Part shown: positions 1-5,247 of the stretch, one piece after another
How positions within the stretch are numbered: position 1 is the stretch's first letter
Layout of the letters: every line of letters starts with the position of its first letter
Assembly: GCA_965363675.1 (NCBI GenBank)
Contig: CBDTTW010000203.1
Span: 1-5,247 of the forward strand
Source: CBDTTW01 sp965363675
GTDB taxonomy: Bacteria; Bacteroidota; Rhodothermia; Rhodothermales; DASSAV01
Length of the DNA stretch: 5,247 nt
Direction of reading: 5' to 3'
Position numbers and translations under genes: made by a program
Notes under the pieces: model-generated
What the model was told of the DNA's origin: nothing
The model's database searches: none
The model's input: the letters and a program-made list of their open reading frames with translations, nothing else

Positions 1-48
1 GAACGGCTTGCCCGTCGGGTATCGGCTGCGTGCGGCAAAAATATAGGG

Positions 49-78
49 TTGCGGGGCCGCCAATCGTCGCTACCTTTG
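49..78 (+). promoter_or_regulatory. Putative Bacteroidota-type promoter of the oligopeptidase gene
   Basis: A TTG at 49-51 is followed by exactly 19 bases and then TACCTTTG at 71-78. This matches the TTG-N17-23-TAnnTTTG layout (-33/-7 elements) known for the primary sigma factor of Bacteroidota and relatives. Transcription would start a few bases past 78 and leave a leader of roughly 35 nt before the ATG at 120. The surrounding DNA (35-50) is locally AT-rich in an otherwise GC-rich window, which fits a promoter. This is a pattern match only, and the lineage is itself inferred. Nothing else is recognisable in the first 119 bases. Confidence 0.5.
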
Positions 79-119
79 GCTAATTCCCCACTCGCCCTTG
101 CTTGCCGGACCCGACCGCC

Positions 120-2228
120 ATGCGCATTCTCTGGCGCGCCTTGCTCATGTCTACCACTTTGCTGCTCGCCCGCTCCGCCGCCGCTCAGCCGACGCCTCCG
201 AAGGCGGCGGTCCGCCCGACGGTGCTGACCCACCACGGCGTCAGCCGGACGGACCCGTACTACTGGCTGCGCGAGCGCGAGAACCCGGAGGTGATCGCCT
301 ACCTGGAGGCCGAGAACGCGTACACGGCGGCGGCCATGGCGCACACCGAGGCGCTCCAGCAGCGGCTCTACGACGAGATGCGGGGGCGCATTCAGGAGGA
401 CGAGGCGTCGGCGCCGTACCGCAAGCACCACTACTGGTACTACACGCGCTACGTGCAGGGCGGCGAGTACCCGGTGCACGCCCGGCGCCGCGAGCGCATG
501 GAGGCGCCCGAGGAGGTGATGCTCGACGTGAACGCCCTGGCGGCGGGGCGGGGCTACTACGCCGCCCACGGGCTTTCCGTCAGCCCGGACGAGCGCCTGC
601 TGGCCTACGCCGCCGACACGACGGGGCGGCGCATCTACACGATCTACGTGAAGGACCTGGCGACGGGCGCGCTGCTGGCCGACGTGATCCCCGAGGCGAC
701 GAGCAACGTGGCGTGGGCCGCCGACAGCCGCACCCTGTTCTACGCCCGGCAGGACCCGCAGACGCTGCGCAGCTACCGCATCTACCGGCATACCCTCGGC
801 GCCGACCCGGCCGGCGACGTGCTCGTGTACGAGGAAACCGACGACACCTTCAGCGCGCACGTCTTCAAGACCAAGTCCGACCGGTACCTGATGATCCGGT
901 CGTCGCAGACGCTGAGCACGGAGTACCGCTATCTCGAAGCGGACCGCCCCGAGGGCGAATTCCGGGTGGTGCAGCCGCGCCGCCGCGACCTGGAGTACGA
1001 CGTAGACCACTACGGCGACTCCTTCTATATCCGGACGAACCTGGAGGCCAAGAACTTCCGCATGATGCGCGCGCCCGTGGCGGCGCCCGGCGCCGAGCAC
1101 TGGGAGGAGGTGATCGCGCACCGCCCGGACGCGCTCATCGACGGGTTTGAGATTTTCAAGGACTTCATGGTGCTCGCCGAGCGTAAGGACGGGCTCTCGC
1201 AGTTACGGGTGCGGCCCTGGAGCGGCGAGGGCGAGCACTACATCGGTTTCGACGAGCCGGCTTACGCGCTCCAGACGGGCCCCAACCCCGAGTTCGACAC
1301 GCCGCTGCTGCGCTTCGAGTATGCCTCGATGACGACGCCGACGCGCACCTACGACTACGACATGCGCACGCGCACACGCCTGCTGCGCAAGCAGAAGCCG
1401 GTGCTCGGCGGCTTCCGCTCGGAGGACTACGTCACCGAGCGCCTTTTTGCCACGGCCGCCGACGGGGCGCGCATCCCGATTTCGCTCGTGCGCCGCACGG
1501 ATACGCCGCTCGGCGGCCGAAGCCCCCTGCTGCTCTACGGCTACGGCTCCTACGGCTACAGCACCGACGCCGGCTTCAGCAGCACGCTCGTGAGCCTGCT
1601 CGACCGGGGCTTCGTCTTTGCGATTGCCCATATCCGGGGCGGCGAGGAGATGGGGCGCGCCTGGTACGAGGACGGCAAGCTGCTCAAAAAGCAAAACACC
1701 TTCACGGACTTCATCGCGTGCGCCGAGCACCTCAAGGCGACCGGCTACGCCGACCCGGAGCGCCTGTACGCGCGCGGCGGCAGCGCCGGCGGGCTGCTCA
1801 TGGGCGCCGTGATGAACTTGCGGCCGGATTTATTCCACGGCATCATCGCGGCGGTGCCGTTCGTGGACGTGGTGACGACGATGCTCGACGAGAGCATCCC
1901 GCTCACGACGTTCGAGTACGACGAGTGGGGCAACCCCAACGAACCGGAGTACTTCAAGTACATGCTGGCCTACTCGCCCTACGACAACGTGACGGCCCGC
2001 GACTACCCGCACCTGCTCATCATGACGGGCCTGCACGACTCGCAGGTGCAGTACTGGGAGCCCGCCAAGTGGGCGGCGCGGCTGCGCGCGCTCAAGACCG
2101 ACGACCACCGGCTGCTGCTCAAGACCAACATGGAGGCCGGGCACGGCGGCGCCTCGGGGCGCTTCGAGTACCTGAAGGAACTGGCGCTCCAGTACGCCTT
2201 TCTGATCGACCTGGCCGGCGCCGACTGA
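120..2228 (+). CDS. ptrB: Oligopeptidase B-like S9A serine peptidase, probably exported
   Basis: This is a 702-residue serine peptidase of the prolyl oligopeptidase family, oligopeptidase B branch, which cleaves short peptides after Lys/Arg. Residues about 25-430 form the N-terminal beta-propeller domain, opening with the typical HGVSRTDPYYWLRERENP segment. The alpha/beta-hydrolase domain follows, with LLYGYGSYG around 471-479. The triad reads as Ser555 (GGSAGG), Asp640 (GLHDSQVQYWEP) and His675 (GHGGASG). Its spacing of 85 and 35 residues equals that recalled for E. coli PtrB (532/617/652). The segment DESIPLTTFEYDEWGNP (590-606) is diagnostic of oligopeptidase B and carries acidic P1-pocket positions Glu599 and Asp601. 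The first 22 residues (hydrophobic core, then RSAAA before Gln23) look like a Sec signal peptide, so the enzyme is probably periplasmic; E. coli PtrB is cytosolic. The ATG at 120 is chosen because it puts the signal peptide at the terminus. A TTG at 102 would add six residues, and no Shine-Dalgarno site is visible. The gene is intact and ends one base from the convergent cyclase gene. Confidence 0.93.
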   Translation: MRILWRALLMSTTLLLARSAAAQPTPPKAAVRPTVLTHHGVSRTDPYYWLRERENPEVIAYLEAENAYTAAAMAHTEALQQRLYDEMRGRIQEDEASAPYRKHHYWYYTRYVQGGEYPVHARRRERMEAPEEVMLDVNALAAGRGYYAAHGLSVSPDERLLAYAADTTGRRIYTIYVKDLATGALLADVIPEATSNVAWAADSRTLFYARQDPQTLRSYRIYRHTLGADPAGDVLVYEETDDTFSAHVFKTKSDRYLMIRSSQTLSTEYRYLEADRPEGEFRVVQPRRRDLEYDVDHYGDSFYIRTNLEAKNFRMMRAPVAAPGAEHWEEVIAHRPDALIDGFEIFKDFMVLAERKDGLSQLRVRPWSGEGEHYIGFDEPAYALQTGPNPEFDTPLLRFEYASMTTPTRTYDYDMRTRTRLLRKQKPVLGGFRSEDYVTERLFATAADGARIPISLVRRTDTPLGGRSPLLLYGYGSYGYSTDAGFSSTLVSLLDRGFVFAIAHIRGGEEMGRAWYEDGKLLKKQNTFTDFIACAEHLKATGYADPERLYARGGSAGGLLMGAVMNLRPDLFHGIIAAVPFVDVVTTMLDESIPLTTFEYDEWGNPNEPEYFKYMLAYSPYDNVTARDYPHLLIMTGLHDSQVQYWEPAKWAARLRALKTDDHRLLLKTNMEAGHGGASGRFEYLKELALQYAFLIDLAGAD

Positions 2229-2229
2229 A

Positions 2230-2952
2230 TCAGGCCGGGCGCGCCTCGGGGCGGCCGATCTGAAGAAACAGGAAAAGCCCCTGCACCACGAGCAGGTTCG
2301 TGACCAGGAAAAAGACGGCTTCCTCCAGGGGCAGGCCGAACAGGTGCGCGCCCGTCGTGTAGCGCTCGGCGATGGACCAGATGCCCCAGCCGATGGCGAG
2401 CCGGTCCGCGACCCACAGGTACAGCGTCGGGGGGAGGGCGGCGGCCAGGTAGAGGCGCCGCTGCGACCACATCCAGGCGCCCGCCCATGCCCACTGCCCG
2501 GCCAGCACGGGGGCGCACCACGCCAGGATGAGGCCGAGGTACAGCGTGCGGTCCGCGCCGAGGCACACGGCGCCGAAGGCCGCGACGGCCACGAACAGCA
2601 GCCCTCCCGCCGCGCGCACGCCCGCCCCCGAGGCGGCCGCCGGGGGATCGGGGCGCATACGGGCGTGGAGCGCATAAAGCCACAACCCCGTCAGGAAGGG
2701 CTGAAGCACGAAGAACAGGTACTCCTCGACGGGCACGTACCCGATGACGCCGAGGACGCGCCCGGCGCCATAGACCCACACGCCCTTCCAGACGAGGTAG
2801 TTATCCCACGGGGTGGTGTACGCCAGAGCGATGACCGCCACCCCGGCGAGGGCGTAGCGGAAGCGCGGCGCCGCAAGCGCAGGCCGGGCCGCCGCCGCCA
2901 GGGCGAGGATGACCGGCAGGATAAAGACGAGGTGGAACTGGAGGTAGGTCAT
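2230..2952 (-). CDS. crtYcd: Lycopene cyclase, fused CrtYc-CrtYd membrane type
   Basis: This 240-residue polytopic membrane protein cyclises psi-ends of lycopene or a related carotene to beta-ionone-type rings. It contains two tandem copies of the short lycopene cyclase domain, which are separate CrtYc and CrtYd subunits in actinobacteria and fused in haloarchaea, fungi (CrtYB) and Rhodothermota relatives. Copy one has PWDN at 48-51 and PVEEYLFF at 74-81. Copy two has DRLAIGWGIW at 163-172 and PLEEAVFF at 188-195. The repeated Pro-x-Glu-Glu motif is characteristic of the family. About six or seven hydrophobic segments are visible (roughly 5-23, 33-47, 77-95, 115-132, 136-150, 158-173, 191-213). 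The ATG at 2952 overlaps the stop of the upstream oxidoreductase gene as ATGA (2949-2952), so translation is probably coupled. A weak GGAG lies about 11 nt upstream. The frame stays open much further upstream, but that extension is Arg/Pro/Ala-rich shadow sequence over the neighbour. Mono- or bicyclisation cannot be told from sequence alone. Confidence 0.9.
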   Translation of the reverse strand: MTYLQFHLVFILPVILALAAAARPALAAPRFRYALAGVAVIALAYTTPWDNYLVWKGVWVYGAGRVLGVIGYVPVEEYLFFVLQPFLTGLWLYALHARMRPDPPAAASGAGVRAAGGLLFVAVAAFGAVCLGADRTLYLGLILAWCAPVLAGQWAWAGAWMWSQRRLYLAAALPPTLYLWVADRLAIGWGIWSIAERYTTGAHLFGLPLEEAVFFLVTNLLVVQGLFLFLQIGRPEARPA

Positions 2953-4514
2953 ATGCGGCGGCGCTCCAGGTCGCGCAGGAGCACGCGGGCGGCGTTGCGG
3001 CCCGAGGCGCCCATGATGCCGCCGCCCGGGTGCGTGCCCGCCCCCGTGAGGTAGAGCCCCCGCAGGTGCGTTCTGTAGTTCGACATGCCGAGGAAGGGGC
3101 GGAGGAAGAACATCTGGTCCATGCCCATTTCGAGGTGCATCACATTGCCGCGCAGCAGTCCGAGTTCGCGTTCGAGCCAGAGCGGATGCTGAAACAGGTA
3201 ATCGACCACCTTGGCGCGCGTGCCGGGGGCGTAGCGCTCGAAGGCGGCGAAAATGCTTTCGGCGACGGCCTCGGAGCGGCGATCCCAGTCGCCCTCGGCG
3301 AGCGTGTAGGGGAAGTACTGCGCCCACAGCCAGAGGACTTCGCCGCCGGGGGGCGCCAGCGTGTCGTCTACGGCGCTGAAGGTCATCCCGACGATGGGCG
3401 GGTCGGCGGCGGGGCGCCCGGCGAGGTAGTCGCCGTAGGCGGCGTGGATCTGGCGGCGGTCGCGGCAGACGAGTTGCAAGCCGATGCGGGCTTCGCGGCC
3501 GGGGTGGGCCGTGTAGGCGATGGGCTCGCGGAGGGCGGCCCGGATGACCGCCCCGAAGCCGTCGCCGATGCGCAGGTGTTTTGCTTCGGGCGGGCGGTGG
3601 GCCTCGGGGAGCAGCCGCCCGAGCGTGTGGGCCACGTGCGCCCCGGAAATGACGGCGCGGGCCGTGTAGACGCCGGCGCCCACGCGGATGCCCGTAGCCT
3701 GCCCCCCTTCGACGAGGATTTCCTCGACGGGCGCGCCCGTGTGGACGGCCCCGCCGTGGTCGGCGATGCACCGGGCGAGCGCCTGGGTCAGCATGCCTGA
3801 GCCGCCGCGCGGGCGGGCCGCGCCGCCTTTGTGGTAGAGCGGGTGCCAGAGCAGAAACGGCCCCGTCAGCGGCTCGGTGGGCGGCGGCCCCGACTGCGCG
3901 GCCATCCAGACGAGCATGGTCTTGAGCTTTTCCGAGCGGAAATATTCGTCTACCACGTCGCCGTAGGGGCGGAGAATGGGACGCAGCGCCTCGCGCGAGG
4001 CCAGGCGCGGCCCTTTGCCGAAGGCGAACTTGCGGCCGAGTTCGAGCGGCGAGGGGGTGGACATGAACACCTCGGCTACGGTCTCCGCGAACGGCTTCCA
4101 CTCGCGGAGGAAGCGGGCGTAGCGCTCGCCCTCGCCGGGCAGATGGTCCTCCAGGTGCGCGATGGTGCGCGCCTCGTCGCGGTGCATGAACAGCGCCTCG
4201 CCGTCAGGGAAGGGCGCGAAGAAAAGCGGGTCGAGTTCGAGGTATTCGAGGCCGTAGCGCTCCAGCGCCAGCTCTTCGACGACCGGCGTCAGGCGGATGA
4301 GGATGTGGGCGCTGCCGCCGAGGTCGAATTGGTAGCCGGGCACGATTTCCTGGGTGGAGACGGCGCCGCCGACGAGCGCGCGCCGCTCGAAGACGCCGAC
4401 GCGGTACCCTGCCCGGGCAATGTAGGCCGCCGCCACGAGGCCGTTGTGCCCCGCTCCGACGAGAATCACGTCGTAGTCGGCGCCGCGCTGGACCCTGCCT
4501 TTTCGGGTGAACAT
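2949..4514 (-). CDS. crtO: CrtO-like carotenoid ketolase / CrtI-superfamily FAD oxidoreductase
   Basis: This 521-residue FAD-dependent amine-oxidase-fold enzyme belongs to the carotenoid desaturase/ketolase superfamily. The N-terminal dinucleotide-binding motif is VGAGHNG (19-25), with Glu43 at the strand end positioned for the adenine ribose. It is followed by LVGGAVSTQE (47-56) and PGYQFDLGGSAHILI (59-73). GGSGML lies at 237-242. The C-terminal FAD signature LTGAGTHPGGGIMGASGRNAA covers 489-509. The early PGYxFDLGGSAHI block and the GGGxxGASGRNAA ending resemble CrtO-type beta-carotene 4-ketolases (about 510-550 residues in cyanobacteria and Deinococcus) more than CrtI phytoene desaturases. 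Desaturase or isomerase activity of the same superfamily remains possible. It is the first gene of a two-gene operon with the overlapping lycopene cyclase, which supports an end-group modification role after cyclisation. The ATG at 4514 is the only sensible start close to the nucleotide-binding motif. No clear Shine-Dalgarno site precedes it. The enzyme is probably membrane-associated through its hydrophobic substrate. Confidence 0.8.
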   Translation of the reverse strand: MFTRKGRVQRGADYDVILVGAGHNGLVAAAYIARAGYRVGVFERRALVGGAVSTQEIVPGYQFDLGGSAHILIRLTPVVEELALERYGLEYLELDPLFFAPFPDGEALFMHRDEARTIAHLEDHLPGEGERYARFLREWKPFAETVAEVFMSTPSPLELGRKFAFGKGPRLASREALRPILRPYGDVVDEYFRSEKLKTMLVWMAAQSGPPPTEPLTGPFLLWHPLYHKGGAARPRGGSGMLTQALARCIADHGGAVHTGAPVEEILVEGGQATGIRVGAGVYTARAVISGAHVAHTLGRLLPEAHRPPEAKHLRIGDGFGAVIRAALREPIAYTAHPGREARIGLQLVCRDRRQIHAAYGDYLAGRPAADPPIVGMTFSAVDDTLAPPGGEVLWLWAQYFPYTLAEGDWDRRSEAVAESIFAAFERYAPGTRAKVVDYLFQHPLWLERELGLLRGNVMHLEMGMDQMFFLRPFLGMSNYRTHLRGLYLTGAGTHPGGGIMGASGRNAARVLLRDLERRRI

Positions 4515-4702
4515 GGCGTATTGCTGTCCGTTTGTCTAGGGGGCGCCGCCGCGCCGGAACAGGCGTAGGAACGCGCGCGGCGGGACAAGGCCGCCGGGAG
4601 CGAATAATTTACTTGTAACGAAGGCGTTATCCATGGGTTCTTCGCCGAAACCGTTGGAGACGGGTCGAATAGAAACGATCATGTACACTTTCTTGGACGA
4701 TT
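4515..4702. promoter_or_regulatory. Divergent control region between carotenoid operon and CarH-like regulator
   Basis: This 188-bp region separates two divergently transcribed units and must hold the promoters of both. An AT-rich patch at about 4602-4618 stands out. Read on the minus strand it gives TTACAAGTAAATTATTCG, a plausible -10-like element for the carotenoid operon, but no clean -33/-7 pair is seen on either strand. The self-complementary hexamer TGTACA lies at 4682-4687, just before the regulator start, and TTGGA recurs at 4654, 4693 and 4703. A 4-bp hairpin (CCGT/ACGG, 4651-4663) is too short to weigh. Operator sites for the neighbouring regulator are expected here by analogy with other CarA/CarH loci, but no confident site can be called. 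Confidence 0.55.
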
Positions 4703-5247
4703 TTGGAAGCCCTCCTCACGACCAATGAAGCCGCCGCCGCCATCGGCATGCACGAGTCGTCCATCAAACGGTGGTGCGACGCGGGCATGCTGAACTGCCG
4801 GCGCACGGCGGGAGGACACCGGCGCATTCCGCTCGACGCGCTGCTGGAGTTTGCGCGCGTCCAGGAGATGCCGTGCACCCTACTGGCCTTCGGCCCGGAC
4901 GCGCCGGCGGTGTGGCATGCGCTGGCCGCCGTCCGGGACGGCGAGAACTACGAACGCGTGACGCAGCTTGCCTTCGAGTGGCTGCGCCGAGGCGCGGGGG
5001 CGCGGCTGATCCCGCTGCTGAGCCTGCTCGTCGAGGGCGGGGCCGACACGTCCACGGTGTGCGACCGTGTGCTGGCGCCGCTGCAACACCAGACCGGCGA
5101 GGCGTGGATGCAGGGAGCGCTTCGGGCGGGCGAGGAGCACTTCATCAGCAATGCCATTCTGGACGGGCTGTACGATTTGCGCGCGCGCGGGGCCCTGGGA
5201 GCGCCGCGCGGGCCGGCGTGCCGGGCGCGGGCGCTCGTGGCGTGCGC
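4703..5247 (+). CDS. CarH/LitR-like MerR-type B12-dependent regulator, 3'-truncated by window end
   Basis: The visible part is 181 residues of a DNA-binding regulator with a cobalamin-binding sensor, and the frame runs off the right edge. Numbering from the TTG at 4703, residues 4-52 form a MerR/excisionase-like winged helix-turn-helix (TTNEAAAAIGMHESSIKRW, then the wing TAGGHRRIP at 35-43). Residues about 68-165 form a four-helix bundle like the B12 cap of CarH, with the signature W-x9-EH as Trp135...Glu145-His146. In Thermus CarH this motif (Trp131/Glu141/His142) caps the adenosyl group. The residue after Trp is Met136, where Thermus CarH has His132. A beta-strand-like ARALVACA at 175-182 should open the Rossmann domain, so the DxHxxG cobalamin-ligand motif lies outside the window. 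No in-frame ATG exists before the HTH. TTG at 4703 is the best start, but see the possible frameshift. Expected role: repressor of the divergent carotenoid operon, relieved by light. The family call is firm, while the target and light response are inferred. Confidence 0.82.
   Translation, partial: MEALLTTNEAAAAIGMHESSIKRWCDAGMLNCRRTAGGHRRIPLDALLEFARVQEMPCTLLAFGPDAPAVWHALAAVRDGENYERVTQLAFEWLRRGAGARLIPLLSLLVEGGADTSTVCDRVLAPLQHQTGEAWMQGALRAGEEHFISNAILDGLYDLRARGALGAPRGPACRARALVAC

Noticed and set aside
98..119. TTG codons at 98 and 102 as starts for genes overlapping the peptidase 5' end.
   Set aside because: The TTG at 98 opens a motif-free Arg/Gly-rich shadow frame. The one at 102 only adds six residues ahead of a well-formed signal peptide beginning at the ATG at 120.
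2205..2250. GC-rich inverted repeats around the convergent stop codons as a bidirectional terminator.
   Set aside because: Only 4-5 bp stems can be paired, with mismatched extensions and no T-run on either strand.
1203..2779. Minus-strand open frames across the peptidase gene and through its 3' end into the cyclase gene.
   Set aside because: Sequence is low-complexity and motif-free, and it conflicts with intact peptidase and cyclase genes showing catalytic or family motifs.
2953..4101. Upstream extension of the cyclase frame to a 623-residue protein on the minus strand.
   Set aside because: The extension is Arg/Pro/Ala-rich, shows no recognisable domain and lies out of frame over the well-supported oxidoreductase gene. 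The cyclase starts at the ATG at 2952.
2949..4514. Annotation of the oxidoreductase as CrtI phytoene desaturase.
   Set aside because: The C-terminal GGGIMGASGRNAA and N-terminal PGYQFDLGGSAHI blocks fit the CrtO-like branch better, and the gene is paired with a cyclase rather than crtB. The possibility is kept as a lower-probability alternative.
3030..4568. Long plus-strand open frames (3030-3800 and 3831-4568) opposite the oxidoreductase gene.
   Set aside because: These are compositional shadows caused by high GC at third codon positions. They have no recognisable motifs and fully overlap a conserved enzyme gene.
4633..4728. A 31-codon plus-strand open frame (ATG at 4633, stop at 4726-4728), possibly a leader peptide.
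   Set aside because: It has no Shine-Dalgarno site and no similarity to any known leader. Its second half is more simply explained as the broken or alternative N-terminus of the regulator.
4627..4878. An 83-residue minus-strand open frame opposite the regulator start.
   Set aside because: It is the antisense shadow of the HTH-coding region, with Ser/Arg-rich composition and no domain.

Overview
The window is about 5.2 kb of very GC-rich DNA, with third codon positions strongly G/C. It carries three complete protein genes and one gene cut by the right edge. The content suggests Rhodothermota (Rhodothermus/Salinibacter-type bacteria). Three things point there: a Bacteroidota-style promoter (TTG-N19-TAnnTTTG) at 49-78, a fused two-domain CrtYc/CrtYd-type lycopene cyclase next to a CrtO-type carotenoid oxidoreductase, and weak or absent Shine-Dalgarno sites. 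This placement is inference from gene content, not a measured phylogeny.

Layout. Positions 1-119 are a leader with the putative promoter. Positions 120-2228 (+) encode a complete oligopeptidase B-like S9 serine peptidase with an apparent signal peptide. Positions 2230-4514 (-) form a two-gene carotenoid operon. A CrtO/CrtI-superfamily FAD oxidoreductase (2949-4514), probably a carotene ketolase, is followed by a membrane lycopene cyclase (2230-2952). The two genes share an ATGA stop/start overlap. The peptidase and cyclase genes converge tail to tail with one base between their stop codons. Positions 4515-4702 are a divergent intergenic region. From about 4703 (+) to the window end runs a gene that begins with a MerR/excisionase-like helix-turn-helix. 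This is followed by a CarH/LitR-type cobalamin-binding helical bundle carrying the W-x9-EH motif. The gene is truncated where the B12-binding Rossmann domain should start.

How the genes work together. The cyclase closes beta-type end rings on lycopene or an acyclic derivative, and the CrtO-like enzyme probably adds a 4-keto group, giving a ketocarotenoid such as the salinixanthin type. The divergent regulator looks like an adenosylcobalamin-dependent repressor of the kind that derepresses carotenoid genes in light in Myxococcus and Thermus. The most notable observation is that the residue after the signature Trp, which is the light-state cobalt-ligating His132 in Thermus CarH, appears to be Met here. 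The regulator also lacks an in-frame ATG: its start is either a TTG, or the frame is broken by one extra T in a TTTT run. The peptidase seems functionally unrelated to the pigment genes.
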